NCBI RefSeq assembly: GCF_021917145.1
Contig: NC_061063.1
Location: forward strand, 11,320,516 to 11,384,515
Source: Hypomesus transpacificus
Lineage: Eukaryota > Chordata > Actinopteri > Osmeriformes > Osmeridae
DNA: 64,000 nt
Reading direction: 5' to 3'
Positions within the stretch are counted from its first letter, which is position 1; each line of letters opens with the position of its first letter. Of the stretch, positions 38,064 through 48,688 are shown in pieces. A program made the translations under genes and the position numbers. The notes beneath the pieces were generated by a model, which did no database searches, was not told the DNA's origin, and was given only the letters and a program-made list of their open reading frames with translations.

Positions 38064-41000
38064 CTATGTTTTATTAGGGTTCCCGCCGTGACAAAAACCT
38101 TCATCCTGATTGGTCCCTCCGTTCGATGATCCGGGCGTGTGATTGGTCCATCCTAAATGAGGTTGTTTGCGAAAAGATGAGAAGTGTGCCTTGAACACCT
38201 CTCGGATTTTAGCCACGCAGATGTCAGAGGCTTCCTGTGTCTCCTTGGAGAGCTGTGATAGGCTGAGGAAGCCATGTGGGAGGTCCTCCACCACTGTCAG
38301 GCTCACGGGTTGGCCAATGGTCTTCAGCTTCTTGGCAAACATCACCGAGTCATCCAGCAAGGCATCCAGGGCTGACGCCTGTGGGGACAAGTAAAAAATA
38401 TCTGGGTTAATTACATATATTTACTCAAGTACAATTAGACACTTTTAATCAAGTATGTTTTTGTACATATGCAGCTCTGGAAAAGAATTGAGAGACCACC
38501 GCACCTTTTTCTTTCATTGATTTTTTTTTTGAGAAGGACAATTTAGAGTGAGGAACAGAAGGGTAAAATTTGCAGTGGCCTCTTAAATTTGACCCTTCTG
38601 TTCCTCACTCAAAACTGTCCTTCGCAACTTTTTTTTTTATGAAAGAAAAAGTGGTCTCCGCACCGCTGCACATGATTTTTTTCAAGAGCTGTATTTATAT
38701 GCTTTTTTTGGACTACAATTCTCAGGTACTTTCTCTACCATGCCCTTCTAACATTCTAAAAATGTGTCCCTCTCTCACCACGATGTGTACAGGTGGAAGG
38801 CCTCTCAATAAGTCGTCAGGGGCCAGCAGCGGCGACACAAACGGATTCTTAACGACGGGGCAGTTGGACGTGCTGATCATTGCAAGCTGTTCGGACCGCA
38901 GGGGCTCGAAGCCTTCTGGGTAGTCTCTGGGACCCGCCGGGTAGTGGGCGGGGGAGGAGGAGTTGCAGGGGGAGCGTGGTGAGCTTTGCGGGGTCCTTCT
39001 GGGGGAAGACGGCGGGGTCCCTGGGCTGCCCAAGGTCCAGTTGGGGTCCAGGAAAGACTGGAGCCAGCTGGAGGCTCCTTGTTTGAGGTCGTTGAAAAGC
39101 AGCGCTGTGTCTCTGCCCAGAGCACTCAGGGAGTTAACCCCTGACGAAGCGCGGATAGTCTGACGTTCATTTCCTGGAGACGGGGGAAGTAAAAAAAAGA
39201 GAAGAAAATGGGGGTGAAGAAGATGAAAAAAGGTTCTAATTGTAACAGAGATCTTAGTCTTGATTCAATCCACATTTCCACTTTCTGTACCTGCATAGGC
39301 ATTGAGGCACTTGGAAAGCACGCCTAAAGGCAGCAGAGGATCGATGAGGGTGAGCAGGCGGGATGGCGAGGCATCGATGGTGAGCAGGGTAGCGGGGTAG
39401 GCAGTCATGATGCCATCAGGCACACGCACTCCGCAGGCCAGGGCCCTCATAGACACGGTGATGCAGAGGTTTCCCCCAGCACTGTCCCCAGCCAAACACA
39501 CTCGCTCCGCTGTGGAGCCTGAGGACACAGACACACTCACTGTTTACACTACAGGAGATTAGTATTCTTTCCGGATACACAGTTCTATCGATTTTTTTAT
39601 GCAAATGTTTGTTTTATTATGAATTATTTTTCTATTGCTCCAGTGCATACAGGATTTTTGGCTGCCGCATTGGTGGTTATGGAATCCATGAACCAATTAG
39701 AGCAGGGGTGTCGAACTCCGGTCCTCGAGGGCCGCTGTCCTGCATGTTTTAGATGTTTCCCTGCTCCAACACACCTGATTCAATTAAAAGGGTTGTTATA
39801 ACGACCATTCATTCGAATCAGGTGAGCTGGATCAGGGAAACATCTAAAACATGCAGGACAGCGGCCCTCGAGGACCGGAGCTCGACACCCCTGAATTAGA
39901 GCTATGTTGCTAACTGCGTGTTTGGTATCTGTAACTGCGTGTTTGGTAGCAGTTACTACCCCCCCCTCCCCCTCCTCCCCCCTCAGCATCTCATCTCTCG
40001 TGGTGTTCTTGTGCAGCAAGAAGTGAGACTGACCCAGAAGGTGACAGTTCTTGAGTGCCCAGCAGTAGGCATAGAAGCACTCCTCCAGAGCCCTGGGAAA
40101 GGGAGCCTCAGGGGCCAGAGAATAGTCCACTGACAGGATGGGACAGCACAGATCCTTCGACCAGCTTCTCAGATAGTTCTTTGACAGATGGAGATGGATG
40201 GAGAGAGAGAGAGAGAGAAAGGGAGAGAAAGAGTAAGGGGTAAAGAGACAGAAAGGGGGACGGGACAGAGGGTGAGAACATTTCAAGATACATTGCTGTA
40301 CAACTCTGTTCATGCAGACAGGTCAGTGTCTGTGTTGAACGCAAACCCTCAAGCAGCAATTCATGCACCTACATCCCCCATCCAACCGATATTATATTAA
40401 GCTTAGTGGTTAACACCACTCCTCCATTCTGGGTACCTCATGGGATCTGGAGGTCTGGGCCACAAAGCCTCCCCCGTGGAAGTGAATGAGTAGCCAGGGT
40501 GATCGTGGGCTTTTCTGGGGCCTGTTGATGATGGACAAGGAGAGGGGCGGAGCTTCCGATCGAGAGAAGGCCAGTAGCTCATCACTGTCCTGAGGAACGA
40601 AACGCAAAAGTCACAGAGTAAGACGAGTGTCTCGGTTGATCTACGACAGATCTACGAGCGCTGACGTGACGGTGAAGACTGACCTGTCCCTCTCTGAGGT
40701 CACAGGAAATGAGGCGCATGTGGACAGGCCCAGGGCCAGTGTGAGCCAGAGGAGGGGATACGGAGGCAGAGAGGCTAGGGTCTGAGGCCAGAGGCAGGCT
40801 TAGAGGCAGAGGAGGTATGGTCAGGGTGAGGTTTACTTGCACTTGGTTAGCGCCCATTCTCTGAAAACCCTGTGGGGGAAAACCAGGAATCAATAGAAAG
40901 ATACGGCGTGAACATTCACAATACAAACAGTGAGTTCTTTATCTTTTGCGTGTGATTGGCATGCTTTTCCTCTCACCGATATCAGCCCAGATTCCGTGAG

Positions 41001-42237
41001 GTTCCAGAAGGACTTCCAGAACTGCAGATCGAGGTTCTGGGTTATCCGCTCAAACTCCTCCCCCCTCAGCTCTGGATCAATCACATACTTCCCAGATGTG
41101 AGGAGAGAGAAAGCTGCCATACCTAAAGCATTAGCGACAAAGTCAAAGGAGTAGAAGTGTAAAATACAACAAAAAAATACAGTGCAAACAAAGACAAAAC
41201 CTGGGAATATTTTTCCATAATTTAGATTAGCATATTCAGAGACACAGACCTATTCCAGACTGCTGTTTTCCATAACTCTCTCCATATGAGACCATGCTTA
41301 TAACTACAGTCTGCAGGAATGGACGAAGCGTGGTTGAAAACTGGAAATAAAAAAAAGAGAAGAATCACACCACAACAACAATGTATTTAAAAAATTAAAA
41401 AGGTCTCTTCAGCATTCACCTTAACGGTCCGTCTTTGACTGAACCAGATAACCAATCGCTTTCAACCGCAAACGCAACACGACTTCCAAGTCAGACAAGA
41501 GATACGAGTGACACCATCCTCTGGTGACGACTGACCTGGAATCCCAGGCAGCGACCGTAGAAGCAGGCCTTGTGCATGGACGTGTACTCCTGCACGAACC
41601 TCCTGCTCAGGACGCTGTCCTGCAGGGAGTACAGCTCCCCGTGGCTGTTGTCGTGTAGCAGCCGCTGGGCCAGGTAGAGGAGGGCACGCAGCTGGCACAG
41701 GGCGCTGCAGTAGGCCTCCATCTCGGAGGCGTTGTGCTCCGCCCTGAAGAAGGTGCCGCGGCACTTGCTGGAGATGTAGCGTCCTTTGTGGATGATGTGG
41801 ATGAGGCAGGACCGCAACACCTGAGGGAGACACCGTGGAGCCCTTTGTGAAATTAAATTGTGTGAATGGCGGGTTCATGCAGGTGATGTTTGATTTTAAT
41901 TTGATGTTTGAGTAGGGGAGTGAGGTTGAGAGAGAGAGATAGAGAGAGAAAGAAATAAAGGTAATGTTCTCTTTGGAACACTTGAGGAGCACTGTACCTT
42001 GACCAGTGTGCGGTAACCATTTCCAGGGGTATGTGCATCAAAATCGTAGTGATGGTAGACAGTGGTGAAGCCAAGAACTACAGGTTCCAGGGTGTGACTA
42101 TGCTCCTGAATCTGTCTAAAAGATGTCACCAAACGCCTAGCAGCGTCACCATAAGGCAGGTCAGGAGGCCCAGACAAAACAGTGATGTTTTCATTGCACA
42201 CTGCCTCCAAGGCTGTAAACACAACCTGGATGTCCAT
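38064..42237 (-). CDS. lipe: Hormone-sensitive lipase (727 aa)
   Basis: Ten coding exons on the minus strand: 42237-41998, 41820-41536, 41340-41250, 41122-40977, 40869-40684, 40589-40437, 40178-40034, 39518-39291, 39173-38779 and 38378-38064 (2184 nt, in frame). It hydrolyses diacylglycerol and cholesteryl esters on lipid droplets. The first 300 residues are the HSL-specific N-domain. The catalytic fold has the oxyanion motif HGGG (354-357), the nucleophile in GDSAGG (Ser428), Asp628 (ALDALLDD) and His658 (LPHGF), matching the spacing of the human triad. The regulatory insert (about 493-600) is serine- and proline-rich. The basic RRSV and RRSS motifs that carry the PKA sites in mammals are not seen. 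Fish have duplicate lipe genes; the copy is not assigned. An ATG-proximal acceptor (TTTGTTTAG) indicates an untranslated first exon. Confidence 0.94.
38472..38691. mobile_element. Tc1-type palindromic MITE in lipe intron
   Basis: The ends CAGCTCTGG (left) and AAGAGCTG followed by TA (right) resemble a widespread teleost Tc1/mariner family. Internally GAGAGACCACCGCACC and AGTGAGGAACAGAAGGG recur inverted (CCCTTCTGTTCCTCACT, GTGGTCTCC). It is a deletion derivative without transposase, and lies in the last lipe intron. Confidence 0.75.
39695..39901. mobile_element. Palindromic hAT MITE with 8-bp target duplication
   Basis: The element at 39703-39893 starts CAGGGGTGTCGAACTCCGG and ends CGACACCCCTG. 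Perfect 8-bp duplications AATTAGAG lie at 39695-39702 and 39894-39901. It is the same family as 33361-33561, in a lipe intron. The clean ends suggest a fairly recent insertion. Confidence 0.93.
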
Positions 42238-42779
42238 GATAAGGAGACTAAACAAAGGACAAGAGAACGAGAGAGATAAGGAGAATAGGTGAGTGAGTGC
42301 GTGTGCCTGTGAGCGCGTGCGTGCGAGAGTTTGAGGGTCCAGAGTCTTCTGTGTCATTACAACATTATTACTGATTGTGACAGCAGATAACAATCAATAA
42401 CTTTAAATACTAAGTAGGCTAAAGATCAAGCCGTAAAACTTTGCCTATTGCCAAACATGCATTTGGATCTGCTTGCAATCGTTACATAAGATAACAACAA
42501 AAATAATATATATATATTCTAAGAGGGCGGCTGGAATAAAGAAAAAAACAGCAAGATCTCTGAGGAAAAATGTTAAACCGATTTTACACAACACTGAGGG
42601 AAAGGTTACTAAGTAGCGAAACAATTCCTATTTTCATAATCTTAATATTGCAAAAGAGTACACTTGACAACGTAATTTCTTGTTTTTGCGAGGAAAAACG
42701 ACTTCGGTACTTTTAACCAATAGACTTCTTATCCACTGTTTCAACTTTTTAAAAGTATTTGACCCACAATAGCCTACCA

Positions 42780-42840
42780 TGAGCCAAACGACCCGGAAAC
42801 AGCTATCCTTACCTTACCTTACCTTAGGATGCGTCAACAG
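42780..42840 (-). promoter_or_regulatory. lipe: lipe leader exon end with tandem splice donors
   Basis: On the minus strand the likely untranslated exon ends CATCCTAAG, followed by three overlapping donors (GTAAGGTAAGGTAAGG). Use of different donors would shift the leader by 5-nt steps without affecting the protein. That this is the lipe first exon is inferred from position. Confidence 0.4.
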
Positions 42841-44372
42841 TGAGGCATTTTCCAAAATTCAGTTCAACGTCCACGAGGGGCTTTTAAGTCCATTATATTT
42901 TGTTTTCGACTACGCACATCCATCGTTAAAAACACAATACTGAAGACGCCACACCCATCCCGCTCCACAAAACAGCCCTTTGAACCTCACTAGTTAGATA
43001 ACGTGCGCTACATAGAATGGTAAACTAACTATTGTCTGCGCCACAATATCACCTTTCACGAGCTCCCAGCTGCAATATCATCTTTCCAACAACGATGGAA
43101 ATGCGGTGTCATTTTGAAAACGCTGTTCTATATATAATACTGCTTTATTCGACCAGATACTTGGATTATTTCTCAGAAATATAGTTAACGATATCGCCGA
43201 AGTGGCTTCCGCACTAACTACTTGTGTCTGGATGACAAAGTTAGAACACGGCATGGCTGAATTGTGACAACTGTCTAGAACTGACTCTTGTGCTGAATTA
43301 AATAACGACTTAAAGTCTATATTCATTATGATTTTGTGCAAATCATTTGTAACTAAATAGATATTGTCATGTATTTCTGTGTAGCTTAACTTACCAACAG
43401 GCATTCTCCTGTGATCTTCTATGATGACAGTTTCACCCACAGTGAATCCTGGGTAGTCTACTGGTCATGTGAGCAGGGCACTCGAATTAAAACAACAGCG
43501 GGGACATAGTTTACTTGCCGAACCTGAAATAATATTCACAATGATGAAAGGCAGTGCAATGGATTCATGAGGCACACTTTTTAGATTTAATTTTTTCACA
43601 TCGTCTGGTCTTTTTGGGACACAAGAAATAAAGTGTTTGTCGGATACTGTTTAGCAACACCCTGTGGAGTAAGATATGGGACTTAGTATTGGCACAAGAG
43701 GGGTATTGTTTGTAAATAATCTCTTCTATGGTGTTTATCTTGCAGTTAGTGTCCTTCACACTCATCAATAAATGTGCAAGTTTTGTGTCAGTATTGGCAC
43801 TGTCACATTTAACTTATTTCAAATATTTTTTTTTGAATTGTTATTTTAAATGACGGAAATTATGATTAAAATAATCCATGTCTTTATGGTCTCACTCCTT
43901 ATCCAGACAGTCAGTCCCTATTTGTTTTATTGTAACTGACCCTTGTAGGTATCATGATCAGCATATTCCTGCCATCTTGGAAATACAGTTAACAGCTGTT
44001 TTTATTAAAAAATACCATAATTTTACAAAACATGTACTATTCTGACAAAAGTAATAAAGGCAAATTTATACAAAGACGTGTATCACAAACCCTAATGCAA
44101 TTGAAACTGCAATACAGAAGATCGATATCTTTCGAAGACGATTGACCATTGAGAATAATTGAGAAACAATTGTAATTTGGAAACCATTAAAAAAAAGGCT
44201 TACTAGAACACATTTCCGAGACCTGCACAACTGTCAGTAGAATCTCCAAAATAGATTTAATGGCGCTGGAGTTCATGGCGCTGATGTATTAATTAAGTAG
44301 TATTTGAGCATTAATACAAAACAATATATAACCGACAAATGCCTCCCAAGAACCACAGCAGGACAGAAGCCT
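42841..44372. other. Spacer between lipe and vps72
   Basis: It contains the presumed lipe promoter and the vps72 3'UTR. A minus-strand frame of 120 codons at 43440-43078 has no recognised domain and is not called a gene. A minus-strand ATTAAA (TTTAAT at about 44255-44260) could be the vps72 poly(A) signal. Confidence 0.4.
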
Positions 44373-47315
44373 TCATGTAGATCCAGTGCTCTGCTTGACG
44401 ACCATTTTCTGGCGTGCCCCCCTTGAACCGGACGCGTCGAGTCCCGAAATCCCCCCGGAGGAGTTGGGGAAGCCGTGTGCGGCCACATACTTACGGTAAG
44501 CTTCGCGAATAATGCGAAAAGCTCGCGTGTTTGCGTAGGAGATATCGGTGACGGGGTCTCGATAGAGCGCGGCCTTGTGAGTCACGGGGCAAACTTCCTG
44601 GACGGGCGGCTGGACGGCGACGCGAGCGGCCGGGGGGAAGGCCACTTCGAACGCTTCTTCGTCGCTCAGCGTGATGTAGGTGCGGGAACACAGGCCTCCC
44701 GTGTGGTGTTGGGAAGCCGTGGTGGGGTTGAGTGGCAAAGGAGTCACTGCTTGTGGGGTGTCCTGGTCCAACCTTTGAAGGGAAATAATGTGAAACAACG
44801 AGAGGTAGTAAATAATACCTCACACCACCTTATAGACAGATACAGAAAAAAAACCTGTCATGAAAACCACTACGTTTTTATGGACGATCTTTGTTTACGT
44901 TCAAAAGAACAGAGCGCTGTGTCATTATCCAAACGTATGATTGTACGGATGTAAGTTCCGCAGACAGAACAACAGGTCATGGCGTTCCTTACCCTTCTAC
45001 GTCAACGTTTTCTTCTTTCAACATGGAGTGGGACACCAGAGGCATGAGGACCGAATGGTAGCGGATTGTCGGCCCCTCAAAACGCCTCTTCTTATGGACT
45101 TGCTTTTTCTTGTCGGCCTCCAAACGCTCATAGTTCTCTAAAAATCCCCCCAAACATTTAGTTATTTAGCAGATGCTCTTATCCAGAGAGACTTACAGCA
45201 AGTACAGGGACATTCTCCCCGAGGCAAGTAGGGTGAAATGCCTTGCCCAGGGACATAGTAACCTTCTGATTAATAGCCCGATTTCCTAACCGCTCAGACA
45301 TCTGACTCATCAGGGTTGAGAGACTCTTAGGCTAATTACTTCTGTAAGATCGATGATTATCTTGACTGTTCAAGGCAAATGTAGACTTTACAATATAATC
45401 AATGAGGACATTAAATGTACACTTAAGGTCAGGTGTTACTTTACTGTGTTTACCCGTGGGTTAATGGGTTAATACTTAAAAGGATATGTGACAACATTTA
45501 CAACTAATGGGATGGATTTATCTGAACTGAAAATCCTTCTGGCTCTGTACAGCAGGGCTGCCAAACTCTTTAGAGAACTACATTTGATCAGTAACAGGAA
45601 CCTAACACTTAACCGCTCAGTATGATTAATTAGGTTTGATAGGCTCACCCAGAGATCGGAGGTTGAGTTCGGCAGTTATCTTGGCCTCAGCTAGCAGCTC
45701 ATCCTGGGTCAGAGGCTGATCGTGGTGGGCCCCCCTCCGTCGTCGAGGGGCATCTTGCCTTTCCTGCAGCCGCAGGTTTGTCTTCCGTGTGTGCTCGCTG
45801 GTAGACTGGCGTACAGACTTCCGAGCTGGAAAATATATTTTTGGGGATCAGAAACTAGTAGCAGGTCTAACATAAAACAATCTCCCATATTGTCCAGTTT
45901 TTTGTGTCAAATTATACTCCTATAGCCTCAACATAATCCACCATTGTATATACTTTTTTGGGGGGGAACATCTGACAATATTTATCATTGATATTTCGGG
46001 ATTTTTGTTTCCTCACAATCTCAGTCACCAAATAATGACATGTGATAACAATAACATCACAATGATGATATGCACCAATAATGACTATCAGCTTATAGAT
46101 TCAACACAGATTCTTCCAACAATAAAATAAACATCTCAATGTGTATTTCACCACAACAACCCAAAAATGTATGCATCCTTATTCTCGAGGATAATTGTGC
46201 CTGTTTAAGATTAAAATGTTAACAATTATTCTGAAACAAATTTTCTTACTCTCTCCAAAGTCCTGAAACTCCTGTGGGACTCTTCTCTCTACTTTTGCCC
46301 TCTCAGTCTTCTTCACCTCCTCCAAGGGTCTCTTCTGTTTGGGCTTGGACAACTTTAAAGGCTCCTATGAAAACAAACAACCTACATTAACCTCCCGAGT
46401 TTCTTGGACAGTGACTTCTCTTTTGTAGTTTTGGTTCAATACTCAATCACTTCATTGTCATTGCATTCCGTCACGAGTGCAGACTATCAGCTTGAGGGTG
46501 TTTTCCTTCATACCGAATCATCCACACTCTTCTTCTAACACAGTCAGCCATTGTAGGGCACCAACAGTCCTAGGACAGTTTAAACTGCCAACACTTTAAC
46601 TTGATAATCATTGGGTCATGGCAATTCCAATATGCTAGAAAAATGTATACCAGTGCCATTTGGAGAATAAATGTAACTTATGAACAATGCATTAGATAAG
46701 GAGTAGGTATTGGGTTTGCATCAGTTACCTTATAGGCTTTAGTGACAACTCGACTCTTCCTACGAGGCGCATCATCTTCCTGGTCACTATCAGGCTCATC
46801 GCCCTCATCGATGTCAAAGTCGCTATCCACCTCATCTTCTGTGTCTGAATGTTCCCCTCGATATTCGTCGTCTCCCGATTCCTGAGGAAAAATATGATAA
46901 AAAAAAATCACGTTCGCATAGAAACCGACAGATGTTGTGAAACAATGTAACTAATTGGCCAAAACGGAAAACGCATCTCTGGCGCTGACAGAGAACAACG
47001 ATGTCTCCTGCAGAATGTACACACAATCCAAGCTATATGCACACATACTATCTCGAGTAGACAATGAACTTGAGTTGTTTGTGCAAAGGACTCACTCTGC
47101 TACTGAATTAAATTAATAGTATAATCTTTAGTGAACCGTGCATACAGCTTTTGTGCAAGCCAGTCCAGGCTAGCTATATTAGCCATCTGGCTACTCACGT
47201 CATTGAATCCACCGTATGTTGTCTTGTAGAAGTCATCTTCTTCTTCAGCATCCAGTAACTTTGACATGCGGTTGCCCGCTGTCTTTCGTGGTTCTCTGCT
47301 AAATGCTAAAGTCAT
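44373..47315 (-). CDS. vps72: VPS72/YL-1, histone H2A.Z chaperone subunit (368 aa)
   Basis: Six coding exons on the minus strand: 47315-47199, 46881-46729, 46364-46250, 45825-45649, 45137-44993 and 44772-44373 (1107 nt, in frame). It is a subunit of the SRCAP (SWR1) and TIP60 remodelling complexes that handles H2A.Z-H2B. The N-terminus has the YL1 signature (TAGNRMSKLLDAEEEDDFYKT) and an acidic tract (EDEVDSDFDIDEGDEPDSDQ) that contacts the histone dimer. The middle is basic (RKSVRQSTSEHTRKT, ADKKKQVHKKRR). The C-terminal YL1-C domain is EVCPVTHKAALYRDPVTDI...AFRIIREAYRKY. The length is close to human VPS72 (364). A SINE lies in the intron before exon 45137-44993. Confidence 0.95.
45155..45307 (-). 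mobile_element. L2-tailed tRNA SINE in vps72 intron
   Basis: On the minus strand the order is tRNA-like head (CTGAGCGGTTAGGAAATCGG), then CCCTGGGCAAGGCATTTCAC, then the tail TCTGGATAAGAGCATCTGC...ATGTTTGG. It has the same orientation as vps72, and its tail ends about 15-20 bp from the 3' splice site at 45138. Confidence 0.8.
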
Positions 47316-47449
47316 GACTGCTTTTTAAAATTATTAGTGAAGAAACGTGTTTGTTTGGTATGGCTACTAAAGTTAGCTTGATCCGGGTCTTCTTCTTTTT
47401 CGAATTTGACCATGATTGGCGCATCGCAGCCAACTTTAAAAGTGCATAC

Positions 47450-47465
47450 AGCGCCACCTACTGGG
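47450..47465 (-). promoter_or_regulatory. CTCF-like motif, - orientation
   Basis: The minus strand reads CCCAGTAGGTGGCGCT, a full match to the vertebrate CTCF core CCASYAGRKGGCRS. It lies about 135 bp upstream of the vps72 start codon. Orientation is opposite to the motif at 1419. Confidence 0.65.
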
Positions 47466-47519
47466 AAGGAGTGTGTGGCCAGCCCAGTTTGCTGAATAAA
47501 TAACAAAAGTGCCAACAAC

Positions 47520-48560
47520 CTGCCGTTTGCATTGTCACAGGGAAAGTTTTCAGAATTACTGTCAGGACTGCTTCTTTAATAGATACACATTTTTTATTAT
47601 ATTGTTCACCAAGTGCAATGATCATTCACAGTTCAATTCACGCTGATATACAATGACAATTATCTGGTGTTTTAAATTCCATACAGAAATTAACCCAAGA
47701 CAATAATACATCACAAAACCATCACAAAACATAATTATATATATATATATTTATTTACAAAAGTACAGTATATATATATATATTAAAAAGGTTTTCTTTT
47801 CAGATTTCTGTTTTCAGATAACTTGCACATTTTCAACCATCTTTAGATTTTGTTTTGTTTAAGTACTCAAAAGACACTTTTTGAGTGACCAATCTTTTAA
47901 CAAAAAAAGGTGAGTAATTGACTGCTTCAAATGTTTTGACAAGGTCCCCATTTTCAAAGCAATATTTGGCACAGGTCTGGTGCAAAACATCTAATGAGAT
48001 ACCTTTTCCAGGCAATATAGAATTATAAAAGGTATTAAAATTCTAAAACCAAGGAAAATATAAAACAAACTAAAACAGCCTCAATTGAATGACAATGTAT
48101 TCATTGACATTCTTAATTATGATTGACACATTTGAGAGACTACTGCCTACACTGGTTGCTATTTCTCTTTTATTATACAAAGTTTAGAGAAAAGCATGGA
48201 CATGGAACATGGAAGTATATTTGACACATTCAATTAACATCTGAATGATTTATAGCAAATTATTACATTTTCCCCTGTAACCTGGGCACCCTATGATTTA
48301 AACATTATGCCCAAATGTGGATAACATAAGTTTTTTGGAGCATTTTCACCAGGGTCAGAATACAAGCAGTTATACAAAGCCTAAAGCAAGATATGTTATG
48401 TACATATAAGAAAACACTATTTAATAACTGAAAATGTCTTTAATTGTATTAAAGTAATGTATAAAATCATTCCAGCATCCCACAAAGCCTTTATTGGTTA
48501 TGTAGTATGGTAAACACCAAAAACAATTGACTTTCAAGTCAGTTTAGAGTCACTGGTGCT
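47520..48560. other. Spacer between vps72 and lingo4
   Basis: AT-rich, with (TA)n stretches at about 47739-47752 and 47769-47783. No gene is supported. It lies upstream of vps72 and probably includes the 3'UTR of lingo4. Confidence 0.4.
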
Positions 48561-48688
48561 TATTGTAATTGTGTTGTTTTTGTATTTTTTCCTTCTTATT
48601 GTTGTTTTGCCTTTTCTGATGACTTTGTACAGCACTTTGGTCTGCATTGGCTGTTTTTAAATGTGCTCTATAAATAAACTGACTTGAC
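48560..48688 (+). mobile_element. Retroposon 3' end abutting the lingo4 stop codon
   Basis: The sequence GACTTTGTACAGCACTTTGG, then TTTTTAAATGTGCTCTATAA and ATAAACTGACTTGACTT, is the 3' end of a widespread fish non-LTR retroposon or SINE family whose tail is a (TTGAC)n-like run. It stops at 48688, next to the lingo4 stop codon (48691-48689 on minus). The left boundary is uncertain. Confidence 0.55.

Noticed and set aside
43078-43440. 120-codon minus-strand frame between lipe and vps72, with a GTAAGT near codon 17
   Set aside because: No recognised domain, no matching upstream or downstream exon, and no coding bias visible. An alternative lipe first exon is possible but unsupported.
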